Part shown: positions 9,259 through 17,965 of the stretch, piece by piece
Position numbering within the stretch: position 1 is the first letter of the stretch
Layout of the letters: the number at the start of each line of letters is the position of its first letter
Assembly: GCA_019638935.1 (NCBI GenBank)
Contig: JAHBSW010000014.1
Coordinates: 1-50,685 of the forward strand
Length of the DNA: 50,685 nucleotides
DNA from: Cryobacterium sp.
GTDB lineage: Bacteria > Actinomycetota > Actinomycetes > Actinomycetales > Microbacteriaceae
Direction: 5' to 3'
The notes under the pieces: model-generated
The model's input: the letters and a program-made list of their open reading frames with translations, nothing else
The model's database searches: none
What the model was told of the DNA's origin: nothing
Position numbers and translations under genes: made by a program

Positions 9259-9986
9259 GAGCTGGTCCGCTCGACGTGCTGCAGCGAGCGAAGGCCGCGC
9301 TCGAGGTGAAACTGCGTGTAGGCGGCGATGGCGCCGCTCGCCTGGCTGCGGGCCCGCGGCTCCGACGCATCCGCCGCGTCCCAGTCGCCCCGCAGGAGCG
9401 CGCCCATGAGCAGAATCGTGGCAGGGTCCAGTCGCGGCGAGCCCGGCGGTGCCACCGCGTCGGAGACCACACCGCCGAGCTGGGCGACGAACGCGGTGTG
9501 CGAGCCAGACTCCCCTGTCACCGCGCACGCGTCGAAGCTCGGCGCCCATCCCGCGATGGCGAGCGAGCGCAGCAGAAACGAATCGAGCGTGAGGCCCGGA
9601 GCATGCTCCGCTCGTGACAGTGAGCGCAGCGCCCCGACGAGGAGCGTGTACTGCTGGGGCGAGCCGCCGTCATCCGTCAACCTGTCGACGGTCTCCACCA
9701 TCGCGTTCGCTGCGGTGTAGCTGGCGTAGTCTCCCGAGATCGCCGCACCGTAGGAGCCGATCGATTCGGCCTGCGTGATGATGTCGAGGCTGCGCCCCTC
9801 GTACAGCTGCACATCGGCGACCATGAACGGTTCGAGTCGCGCACCGAACTTGGATGCGGTGCGCCGAACTCCCTTGGCGACAGCGCGGATCTTGCCGTGC
9901 CGCTTGCTCAGCATTGTGACGATACGGTCGGCCTCCCCCAGCTTGTGGGTGCGCAGCACGACGGCTTCGTCACGGTACAGGGGCAT
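9255..9986 (-). CDS. recO: DNA repair protein RecO
   Basis: Recombination mediator that loads RecA onto SSB-coated single strands and anneals DNA. The 243-residue protein has the N-terminal OB fold ([24 protein letters not shown]) and the helical C-terminal domain. The zinc ribbon usual in actinobacterial RecO (four Cys) is degenerate: the segment [19 protein letters not shown] keeps only the first Cys. ATG 9986 is preceded at six bases by GATAAT, so the transcript is probably leaderless. It is divergent from the FMN-binding protein gene, with a large nested palindrome in between. Confidence 0.92.
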   Translation of the reverse strand: MPLYRDEAVVLRTHKLGEADRIVTMLSKRHGKIRAVAKGVRRTASKFGARLEPFMVADVQLYEGRSLDIITQAESIGSYGAAISGDYASYTAANAMVETVDRLTDDGGSPQQYTLLVGALRSLSRAEHAPGLTLDSFLLRSLAIAGWAPSFDACAVTGESGSHTAFVAQLGGVVSDAVAPPGSPRLDPATILLMGALLRGDWDAADASEPRARSQASGAIAAYTQFHLERGLRSLQHVERTSS

Positions 9987-9992
9987 TCGCCC

Positions 9993-9998
9993 ATTATC
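9993..9998 (-). promoter_or_regulatory. -10 hexamer for leaderless recO
   Basis: GATAAT, six bases, then the recO ATG. The nested palindrome 10018-10071 begins 20 bases upstream and would cover the -35 region. Confidence 0.5.
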
Positions 9999-10017
9999 GC
10001 CTGCGCTGCTCGAACAC

Positions 10018-10071
10018 CCCGTAACCGGCTCGCCCAGCCCGCAATAAGCGGGTGTACGAGCCGGTTACGGG
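10018..10071. promoter_or_regulatory. Nested palindrome in the divergent recO promoter region
   Basis: A perfect 15-base inverted repeat (CCCGTAACCGGCTCG at 10018-10032 with its complement at 10057-10071) encloses a second stem CCCGC/GCGGG (10038-10042, 10048-10052). It sits between the promoters of recO and the divergent gene. It could be an operator, a cruciform, or a terminator isolating the two units. Confidence 0.7.
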
Positions 10072-10110
10072 TGGGATGAGCGGTCGCTGTGCGCGAGCAA
10101 GCCCATGCGC

Positions 10111-10116
10111 GACAAT
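10111..10116 (+). promoter_or_regulatory. -10 hexamer for leaderless FMN-binding gene
   Basis: GACAAT, six bases, then ATG at 10123. Confidence 0.45.
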
Positions 10117-10122
10117 GGCGGA

Positions 10123-10788
10123 ATGAGCCCCAACCGCACGACACCGGCACGAATGCCCGATCGGGTGAACTCCGACGACCGCGACGCACTCGAGAAGCTG
10201 CTTCGCGACGCCGTCGTCGGGCACTTCGGCTTCGTCGAGGAGAATCGCCCGGTGGTCATGCCGATCGCGTTCGTTCCCGACGGCGACGATCTGCTGCTGC
10301 ACGGCTCGACCGGATCGTGGTGGCTGCGACGGCTCGCCACCGGCATCCCGGTCACGGTCTCCGTCGCGACCGTCGACGGGCTCGTGCTCGCGCGCAGCGC
10401 CTTCGAGTCGTCGATGCGCTACCGCAGCGCGGTGCTCTTCGGGGCGTGCTCACGACTCGACGGCGACGACAAGACCGCCGCGCTCGACCTCGTCACCGCG
10501 GGCCTGCTGCCCGGCCGTCTGCCCGAGGTGCGTGCCAACAGCCGCAAGGAGCTTGCCGCGACCCTCGTGCTCCGGATGCACGTCGACGAGTGGACCTACA
10601 AGGTATCGACCCAGTGGCCCGACGACCCCGACGAGGATGTCGCGGGCGATGCCTGGGCCGGCGTGCTGCCGATCGTCACGACCTACGGCGAGCCGCTGCC
10701 CGCCCCCGACCTGCGCGAGGGCATCCCGCTCGCGCCCTCCGTCGAGCGGCTGCGCGGCACTCTACGCACCTTCCCACTCGCCGGGTAG
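10123..10788 (+). CDS. Pyridoxamine 5'-phosphate oxidase family protein (FMN-binding split barrel)
   Basis: A 221-residue protein of the flavin-nucleotide-binding split-barrel superfamily. Visible features are VGHFGFVEENRPVVMPIAF, DDLLLHGSTGSWWLRR and ITVSVATVDGLVLARSAFE-like strands, followed by RMHVDEWTYKVS, a layout shared by the uncharacterised FMN- or F420-binding members annotated as pyridoxamine 5'-phosphate oxidase family proteins. A true PdxH role is unlikely. ATG 10123 was chosen over 10105 because GACAAT lies six bases before it. It is divergent from recO and convergent with leuA. Confidence 0.78.
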   Translation: MSPNRTTPARMPDRVNSDDRDALEKLLRDAVVGHFGFVEENRPVVMPIAFVPDGDDLLLHGSTGSWWLRRLATGIPVTVSVATVDGLVLARSAFESSMRYRSAVLFGACSRLDGDDKTAALDLVTAGLLPGRLPEVRANSRKELAATLVLRMHVDEWTYKVSTQWPDDPDEDVAGDAWAGVLPIVTTYGEPLPAPDLREGIPLAPSVERLRGTLRTFPLAG

Positions 10789-10807
10789 CGGACCCGCAGG
10801 ACGGCGG

Positions 10808-10846
10808 GGTCTCGATACGCGCACTACGTGCGCTACTCGACCAGCG
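10808..10846. repeat. B-type hairpin repeat
   Basis: GGTCTCGATACG, inner stem CGCAC-TAC-GTGCG, then CTACTCGACCAGCG. It lies just after the stop of the FMN-binding gene, between convergent genes. Confidence 0.85.
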
Positions 10847-10865
10847 AAGATTCTCGCCGGCCGAA

Positions 10866-10951
10866 TAGCGCGCGTTCCGGCTCAGGGCGAGGGCCATTTC
10901 TGGCCCTCGCCGCCGACGCCAGCGCCGACGACCGTCCCGATCGTCGGTTCG
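10866..10951. repeat. 86-bp palindromic element (copy 2, inverted)
   Basis: Inverted copy of 8354-8439, with six differences by eye. It holds the central GAGGGCCA-TTTC-TGGCCCTC palindrome; two of the differing positions extend this palindrome symmetrically. It lies 21 bases past the leuA stop, between convergent genes. Confidence 0.85.
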
Positions 10952-10971
10952 CGGCGCCTGAGTGCCCCGCG

Positions 10972-12756
<1,785 letters not shown>

Positions 12757-12782
12757 TCAGGTTTTGAGGCCAATGAAGAACT

Positions 12783-12817
12783 CCGCGACGAGTGAGCCCC
12801 GTTAGGACTCGTCGCGG
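12783..12817 (-). promoter_or_regulatory. leuA attenuator hairpin
   Basis: On the minus strand CCGCGACGAGT pairs perfectly over 11 bases with ACTCGTCGCGG, loop 13 bases. The 5' arm overlaps the last codons of the leader peptide, so ribosome position on the leucine codons should decide whether it folds. Confidence 0.65.
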
Positions 12818-12843
12818 CAGCTAAGGAGAAGCAGGCCGAACAC
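12802..12843 (-). CDS. leuA leader peptide (MFGLLLLSCRDES)
   Basis: A 13-codon frame with four consecutive leucine codons (CTG CTT CTC CTT), ending inside the attenuator hairpin and 69 bases upstream of leuA. GTG at 12843 is preceded at six bases by TAGCCT with an upstream TG (extended -10), so the leader peptide itself appears to be leaderless. Leucine-rich leader peptides upstream of leuA are an established actinobacterial regulatory element; regulation in this organism is inferred. Confidence 0.7.
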   Translation of the reverse strand: MFGLLLLSCRDES

Positions 12844-12849
12844 GCCTCA

Positions 12850-12855
12850 AGGCTA
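12850..12855 (-). promoter_or_regulatory. -10 hexamer of the leuA leader
   Basis: TAGCCT with TG one base upstream (extended -10), six bases before the leader-peptide GTG. Confidence 0.55.
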
Positions 12856-12891
12856 GCACTCCTGACTCCCCCACACCCCCGTGGTGCTCGC

Positions 12892-12965
12892 AACTCAGGC
12901 AAAACCGGCTCAAACAGGGCATCTGGAGCCTGATTCGTGGGGTCTTGGGCAACTTTGCCTGAGTT
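12892..12965. repeat. 74-bp element with 12-bp terminal inverted repeats
   Basis: AACTCAGGCAAA at 12892-12903 and its exact complement at 12954-12965 bracket 50 bases that hold a smaller GGCTC/GAGCC stem. It lies between the end of the ABC permease gene and the leuA promoter. It may be a terminator or a small non-autonomous element; no transposase is nearby. Confidence 0.6.
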
Positions 12966-13004
12966 ACGAACATGTGTGCGCCGTGGGACGGGCGTGCGGA
13001 CGGA

Positions 13005-14405
13005 CTAGTTCGCGGCGAGAGCGGCGACCGGGGTCACCCTGGTCGCGCGGTGCGACGGTGCTATCGATGCCACGAGCGTCAGGAGTGCCGCCACGCCCGC
13101 GAGCACCGCCACGAGTGCCCAGGGGACAGTGGGTGCGATGATCGCCGGCTCCCCCGAGAACGACCCGAGCAGCGATTGAGCACCGGCCCAGCCGTAGCCG
13201 ATGCCGAGCGCGAGGCCCACGACGACCGCCGTGACCGAGAGCTGGGCGGCCTCGGCAACGATCATGCCTCGAACCTGACTGCTCGTGAAGCCGAGCGCGC
13301 GCAGCAGGCCGAGCTCGCGCTGGCGCTGAAGCACCGAGAGCGAGAGGTTGTTGATCATTCCCGTGGCGGCGACCACGGCCGAGAACCCGATGAGCGTCGA
13401 GAAGACCCCGACCGCGACCGAGAGCGCTTCGTCCATTCCCGCGAACGATCCCGGGCTCTCCGCCGCCGCGGCGAGCGCGAGCGCGCGGAAGGACTCCATG
13501 GTGACCGCGAACATCGTCACGAGCGTCACGGCGATGACGAGGCCAACGGTCGTGCGAGTGCTTCGTTCCGGATACCGCACGGCGTTCGCGGCGGCGAGCC
13601 TTGCTGTGGGACCGCGGCCCAGCATCCGGCCGACGAGCCGGAGTGCTGGCGGCATCACGAGCTCCGCACCCAGCACGACGCCCGTGAACGAGAGCATGCC
13701 GCCCACGACCCCGATGAGCACGCCGAGCGGGTTGAACAGCCCCACGATCATTCCGAGCGCGAGCAGGAGCGTGCCGATCGTGAACAGCACGACGGCCCAG
13801 GCAGTGCGCCCGGTCCGCCGAACGGCGTGCTCACGGCGAGACTCCTCCGCGGCGGATACCGCCTGCAGGGGCGTGACGTCGAGCACTCGGCGGGTTCCCA
13901 CCCAGGAGGCGACCCACGTCGTGAGCACGACCATCGCGAACGGGAGGCCGATGACCGGGTCGAGGAGAGGGTAGTCGAGCTCGGGGACGAGCCCCGTCAC
14001 TACCGCGACGCGCATGGCACCCGCGGCGATCGCCACGCCGGCGATCACGCCGATGACTGAGCCGATGAGTCCCGATCGCAGGCCCTCGGCCGCGACGAGG
14101 CGCCGCTCAGCCTTGGCGCTCGAGCCGATGAGCCGCACCAGTGCGATCGTGCGCGTGCGCCCCGCGATGACCGTCGCGACCGTGTTGGTCGTCACGACCG
14201 CGCCGACATACACGGCGATGACGAGGAAGACGAGGGCGACGATGCTCAGCAGCAAGGCCCCCGACCCGGAGTCTCGAACGAACTCGTCGTTCGCGAGCGC
14301 GACCCCCAGCGACTGCGTGACGAGCAGGAGAACGACCCCGAACGCGCTGCCCAGTGCGGCGACGATCACGGTCGGGCGGTGGTCGCGGGCGTTGCCCCGT
14401 CTCAT
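13005..14405 (-). CDS. ABC transporter permease, MacB/FtsX family
   Basis: A 466-residue integral membrane protein with two FtsX-type domains, several hydrophobic helices in each half, and the coupling-type motifs ALVRLIGSSAKAERRLVAAE and LGLLRALGFTSSQVRGMIVAEA. ATG 14405 overlaps the stop of the ATPase gene (ATGA), so the two are co-translated. Such transporters export peptides, lipids or drugs, or act mechanically on cell-envelope enzymes. The substrate is unknown, but the two-component genes directly upstream suggest a stress- or antibiotic-responsive exporter. Confidence 0.88.
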   Translation of the reverse strand: MRRGNARDHRPTVIVAALGSAFGVVLLLVTQSLGVALANDEFVRDSGSGALLLSIVALVFLVIAVYVGAVVTTNTVATVIAGRTRTIALVRLIGSSAKAERRLVAAEGLRSGLIGSVIGVIAGVAIAAGAMRVAVVTGLVPELDYPLLDPVIGLPFAMVVLTTWVASWVGTRRVLDVTPLQAVSAAEESRREHAVRRTGRTAWAVVLFTIGTLLLALGMIVGLFNPLGVLIGVVGGMLSFTGVVLGAELVMPPALRLVGRMLGRGPTARLAAANAVRYPERSTRTTVGLVIAVTLVTMFAVTMESFRALALAAAAESPGSFAGMDEALSVAVGVFSTLIGFSAVVAATGMINNLSLSVLQRQRELGLLRALGFTSSQVRGMIVAEAAQLSVTAVVVGLALGIGYGWAGAQSLLGSFSGEPAIIAPTVPWALVAVLAGVAALLTLVASIAPSHRATRVTPVAALAAN

Positions 14406-15178
14406 GCCGCCGCCTCCGCACTGAGCATGTAGCGCGAGATCTCCTCGGCGCTCATCCCGCCGGCGCCCGAGCTCACGACGTCGTCGACGACGCGGCCGTC
14501 GGCGAGAAACAGGATGCGGTCGGCATAGCTTGCCGCGATCGGATCGTGCGTGACCATGGCGATGCTCTGCTCGTACTCCCTGCTCGCGGTCGCCAGCAGG
14601 GTGAGCACCTCGCGGCTCGTGCGGGAGTCGAGGTTGCCCGTGGGCTCGTCGGCGAAGATCAGGTTGGGACTCGTCGCGAGGGCGCGAGCGATCGCGACAC
14701 GCTGCTGCTGACCGCCGGAGAGCTCGCTGGGACGGTGCGTGAGTCGCGCGGCGAGGCCGAGCGACTGGACGAGCTGGTCGATCCACTCGCTCTCGCCGGC
14801 GCTGGGGCGACGTCCGTCGAGCTCGAACGGAAGTCGAATGTTCGAGGTGACGTCGAGCGTCGGCACGAGGTTGAAAGACTGGAAGACGAAGCCGACGCGC
14901 CGGCGGCGCAGAATGGTGAGCTGGGTGTCGTCGAGTCCCGAGATCTCGGTGTCGCCGAGCCACGCGCGGCCGGAGGTCGGCGAGTCGAGCCCGGCCATGA
15001 TGTGCATGAGTGTCGACTTGCCGGAGCCGCTCGGCCCCATGATCGCGGTGAACTCTCCGTGGCGGAGGCCGATCGAGACATCGGTGAGTGCGCTGACCGC
15101 GCCATCCCCGGTTCCGTACGATTTGCTGAGGTTCTCGACGCGGGCGACGAACCCGTCCTGAGTGATGTTGTATGCCAT
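14402..15178 (-). CDS. ABC transporter ATP-binding protein (LolD/MacB type)
   Basis: A 258-residue ATPase partner of the FtsX-type permease. Walker A is GPSGSGKST, the Q-loop is [14 protein letters not shown], the signature is [15 protein letters not shown], Walker B is [13 protein letters not shown] and the H-loop is AMVTHDP. ATG 15178 has TAGCGT six bases upstream, matching the arrangement before the histidine kinase gene, so both transcripts may be leaderless and separately initiated. It lies 79 bases downstream of the response-regulator gene. Confidence 0.93.
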   Translation of the reverse strand: MAYNITQDGFVARVENLSKSYGTGDGAVSALTDVSIGLRHGEFTAIMGPSGSGKSTLMHIMAGLDSPTSGRAWLGDTEISGLDDTQLTILRRRRVGFVFQSFNLVPTLDVTSNIRLPFELDGRRPSAGESEWIDQLVQSLGLAARLTHRPSELSGGQQQRVAIARALATSPNLIFADEPTGNLDSRTSREVLTLLATASREYEQSIAMVTHDPIAASYADRILFLADGRVVDDVVSSGAGGMSAEEISRYMLSAEAAA

Positions 15179-15184
15179 GCGTCA

Positions 15185-15190
15185 ACGCTA
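15185..15190 (-). promoter_or_regulatory. -10 hexamer for leaderless ABC ATPase gene
   Basis: TAGCGT, six bases (TGACGC), then ATG. The same TAGCGTTGAC sequence precedes the histidine kinase gene (17120-17125), so the two units may be co-regulated. Confidence 0.5.
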
Positions 15191-15257
15191 GAAACCGCGT
15201 CGGCGACCCCGCGTCGGGCACGAGTCGCGACCGTGTGCGACTTCAGGATGATTCGCG

Positions 15258-15935
15258 CTAGTCCCGCAGGCCGTGCTCGAACGCGTAGACCACGAGCTGA
15301 ACGCGGTCGCGCAGGCCGAGCTTGGCGAGAACCCGGCTCACATGCGTCTTCACGGTCGCCTCGCTGACGAACTCGTGGGCTGCGATCTCCGCATTGCTGA
15401 GTCCGCGGGCGGCGAGGTCGAAGATCTGGCGCTCACGATCGGTGAGCTCAGCGAACTCGGACGGCACCGGGGAAGCGGAGCGACCGAAGTGCTCGAACAG
15501 CTCCTGCGTCGCACCCGCCGCGATGACGGCGCTCCCGGCATGCACGGTGCGGATCGCGGCGAGCAGGAACTCGGGATCGGCATCCTTGAGCACGAACCCG
15601 CTCGCACCCGCTCGAATGGCCCGCGCCGCCGCCTCGTCGAGGTCGAAGGTCGTGAGCACGATGATGCGCGGCGCGGGCGATCCCGCTGCAGCGGGGCCGG
15701 CACCCAGGATGGCCCGGGTCGCCTCGATGCCGTCGAGCACGGGCATGCGGATGTCCATGAGAACGACATCGGGCCGCTCCCGCCCGGCGAGCTCGATCGC
15801 CTCGGCACCGTTGCCCGCCTCCCCCACGACCTCGAGGTCGGCCTGCGACTCCACGAGCATGCGCACGCCCGCACGAAACAGTGCCTGGTCGTCGACGAGG
15901 GCGACACGGATCGCTGCGCTCGTCGGTGTGCTCAC
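15258..15935 (-). CDS. Response regulator, NarL/LuxR family
   Basis: A 225-residue DNA-binding response regulator. The receiver domain has the acidic pair Asp15/Asp16 and phospho-acceptor Asp61 in VLMDIRMPVLDG, with the conserved lysine in FVLKDA. The C-terminal HTH runs through LTDRERQIFDLAARGLSNAEIA and EATVKTHVSRVLAKL. The gene starts with ATG at 15935 and overlaps the end of the kinase gene by 4 bases. It probably controls the adjacent ABC exporter, as in similar actinobacterial clusters. Confidence 0.93.
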   Translation of the reverse strand: MSTPTSAAIRVALVDDQALFRAGVRMLVESQADLEVVGEAGNGAEAIELAGRERPDVVLMDIRMPVLDGIEATRAILGAGPAAAGSPAPRIIVLTTFDLDEAAARAIRAGASGFVLKDADPEFLLAAIRTVHAGSAVIAAGATQELFEHFGRSASPVPSEFAELTDRERQIFDLAARGLSNAEIAAHEFVSEATVKTHVSRVLAKLGLRDRVQLVVYAFEHGLRD

Positions 15936-17113
15936 GAGGCGACCCCCGCGCCGAGCGGCAGCGTGACCACGACCGTGAACCTCTCGCCGTCGTCGCTCAC
16001 CTCGAACGCGCCGCCCGCGAGCTGCGCGCGCTCGCGCATACCGGCGAGACCATGGCCCAGGTCTGACTCGACACGCTCGGCAGCGACCGAGTTGGCGATG
16101 CGCAGCCGCACGTCGGCGCTTCGCCAGTCGAAGTCGACGGTGACCGGATCGGCGACGTTTCCGTGGCGCAGGGCGTTAGTGAGCGCCTCCTGCACGATGC
16201 GGTAGATCGCGAGCTCGACGCCGAGTCCCGGCTCGTCGGGCTCGCCCTCGCGATCCATGACGACGTCGAGGCCGGATGCTCGAAACTGCCCCACGAGCCG
16301 GTCCAGGTCGGCGAGCGCCCGCTGCGGGGCGTGCGACTCGCTTCTGCGCAGCTGTGCGAGCAGCACGCGCACGTCGGTGAGCGCGTCCCGCGCCGTGCTC
16401 GAGATCGTCTCGAAGGCGGAGTCGACGGCATCCTGCTGCCTTCCTCGCGCGTAGCGCGCACCGTCCGCCTGCGCGATGACGACGGCGAGCGAGTGCGCCA
16501 CGACGTCGTGCATGTCCCGGGCGATGCGGTTGCGCTCCTGCTCGACGACGACGCTCTGCTCGGCAGCGCGCTGCGCTTGCGAGCTCACGCGCGCCCGGTT
16601 CAGTGTCTTCATGAGCAGACCGAGCGACCAGCTCAGCACGAACAGCGCAGCGAACAGCACGAACAGCACGGCGAATGAGTTCAGCCGAGAGAAGAACGTA
16701 CCCGGGGTTAAGCAGTCACCGCTGATCGGCCAGCAGGCGGTCGAGCTGCCCGGCTGTCCCAGGATCAGGTAGACCGCGATGATGAAGGCCCCCAGACCCG
16801 CCGAGGCGAGGCCCAGCCATTTGGTCGCGCGGTCGCCATAGCGAGCGGTCGAGTACAGCACGGGCAGAACGGCGATGCTCAACGGATCCGGTTCGAGCCG
16901 GAGCACGACCTGCCACAGCGACGGGATCCACACGATCGCCAGGGACAGCAGAGGGCTCCACCGGCGCACCGCCAGTGCGGCACAGGTGCCCGCGAGCACC
17001 ACAGTCCTGAGCACACCGCCGGCGGCGAAATAGGGAACGAGGAGCACGAGGAGGAGCGCACTCGGCAGGGCGATGTCGACCGCTAGCTGCGACGTCGACA
17101 GTTTGCGGATCAT
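15932..17113 (-). CDS. Sensor histidine kinase (NarL-type, HisKA_3)
   Basis: A 393-residue membrane kinase. About five hydrophobic segments occupy residues 10-165 with little extracytoplasmic sequence, so it may sense within the membrane. The HisKA_3 dimerisation motif ERNRIARDMHDVVAHSLAV places the phospho-accepting His at residue 202. The ATPase domain has LGVELAIYRIVQEALTNALRH (N-box) and LGHGLAGMRERAQLAGG (G-box). ATG 17113 is preceded by TAGCGT at six bases, suggesting a leaderless transcript. It is the first gene of the kinase-regulator-exporter block. Confidence 0.93.
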   Translation of the reverse strand: MIRKLSTSQLAVDIALPSALLLVLLVPYFAAGGVLRTVVLAGTCAALAVRRWSPLLSLAIVWIPSLWQVVLRLEPDPLSIAVLPVLYSTARYGDRATKWLGLASAGLGAFIIAVYLILGQPGSSTACWPISGDCLTPGTFFSRLNSFAVLFVLFAALFVLSWSLGLLMKTLNRARVSSQAQRAAEQSVVVEQERNRIARDMHDVVAHSLAVVIAQADGARYARGRQQDAVDSAFETISSTARDALTDVRVLLAQLRRSESHAPQRALADLDRLVGQFRASGLDVVMDREGEPDEPGLGVELAIYRIVQEALTNALRHGNVADPVTVDFDWRSADVRLRIANSVAAERVESDLGHGLAGMRERAQLAGGAFEVSDDGERFTVVVTLPLGAGVAS

Positions 17114-17119
17114 GAGTCA

Positions 17120-17125
17120 ACGCTA
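17120..17125 (-). promoter_or_regulatory. -10 hexamer for leaderless histidine kinase gene
   Basis: TAGCGT, six bases (TGACTC), then ATG 17113; nearly identical to the site before the ABC ATPase gene. Confidence 0.5.
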
Positions 17126-17220
17126 CGTGCACCACGCCGCGCGCTCACCTTCTCGCGCGAAAGATCATCCCAACGATGTACACGCTGTCGCCCCTCGGCT
17201 GACACTCGCATCACGCGGAC

Positions 17221-17344
17221 GTGTTGGTTGAGGGAGCCGACGCACGTGTTGGTTAAGGGACCCGGCACACGTGTTGGTTGAGAAATTCGGGGCCTGTGTT
17301 GATTGAGGGATTCGGGCGGAGCCCGAATCGTCTCGAAACCAACC
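17221..17344. repeat. Four 25-bp tandem units ending in an A-type hairpin repeat
   Basis: Units starting GTGTTGGTTGAGGGA at 17221, 17246, 17271 and 17296 have an exact 25-base period. The last one continues into a complete A-type hairpin (17298-17344, inner stem GATTCGGGC/GCCCGAATC). The stretch 17114-17406 otherwise holds only the kinase promoter. Confidence 0.85.
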
Positions 17345-17406
17345 CCACGACGCGCAAAGCTCGGCGAGACACGCTCACCCCTTCCGCGCGGCCGTCGATC
17401 CCGCGT

Positions 17407-17703
17407 TCATCGCTCCCGTTCGTAGCGCGTTCGTCGCGCACTCGCCGCCGGAAGCAGGTCGAACCGTCCTTCGATCAGCGCTTCACGCTTTGCTCGGGAC
17501 CAGCCCTGAATGCGTTTCTCCAGGGCAAACGCCTCACCCACATCCTCAAATTCTTCGCAGAAGACGAGCGTCACCGGAGTACGGCTGCTGGTGTACCTGG
17601 CTCCGTTTCCACTGTTGTGCTGCTCAAGCCGAGTTTCGATGTTTCGTGTGCTGCCGACGTAGTACGAGCCATCGGAGCAGCGCAGGATGTAGACGAACGG
17701 CAT
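17407..17703 (-). CDS. GIY-YIG domain protein (UPF0213/YhbQ-like)
   Basis: A 98-residue single GIY-YIG nuclease domain. It starts MPFVYILRCSDGSYYVGSTRN (the GIY-YIG core), has the catalytic arginine in TRLEQHN and the glutamate in ALEKRIQGWSRAKREALIEG. Stand-alone proteins of this size are common and their role is not settled; structure-specific DNA cleavage is the family activity. ATG 17703 gives the family N-terminus. The gene is bracketed on both sides by A-type hairpin repeats, an association worth noting for a small nuclease. Confidence 0.85.
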   Translation of the reverse strand: MPFVYILRCSDGSYYVGSTRNIETRLEQHNSGNGARYTSSRTPVTLVFCEEFEDVGEAFALEKRIQGWSRAKREALIEGRFDLLPAASARRTRYERER

Positions 17704-17770
17704 GGCGAGGAGTGTGGCACCTGCGGGCGTCGAGGGTCGGTTGTTATTCACAGTGCTTGTCTTCGACTGG

Positions 17771-17880
17771 TTGGTTTCGAGACGATTCGGGCGGAGCCCG
17801 AATCCCTCAACCAACAAGCCCGCCCTCACACAAACATGGTTTCGAGACGACTCGGGCCAAGCCCGAATCCCTCAACCAAC
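17771..17880. repeat. Two direct A-type hairpin repeats
   Basis: Copies at 17771-17815 (inner GATTCGGGC/GCCCGAATC) and 17837-17880 (inner ACTCGGGC/GCCCGAAT, a variant) lie in the same orientation in the divergent gap between the GIY-YIG and lipoprotein genes. Confidence 0.85.
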
Positions 17881-17965
17881 ACGTCGGCAACCCACGAGCG
17901 CCTGACGCGCGAAACGGCGAAAACGTTGGGTGGTTCTGTCGGCAGGCCGCTGGAAAGATCGGACT

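Noticed and set aside
8354-10951. Open frames across the two 86-bp copies that encode similar peptides (PAQ-EGHFWPSPPTPAPT)
   Set aside because: The similarity is explained by the repeated DNA; there is no start signal and the frames run through intergenic hairpins.
17221-17320. Regular 25-bp repeats that might look like a CRISPR array
   Set aside because: The units are directly adjacent with no unique spacers, match the arm of the local hairpin repeat, and no cas gene is near.
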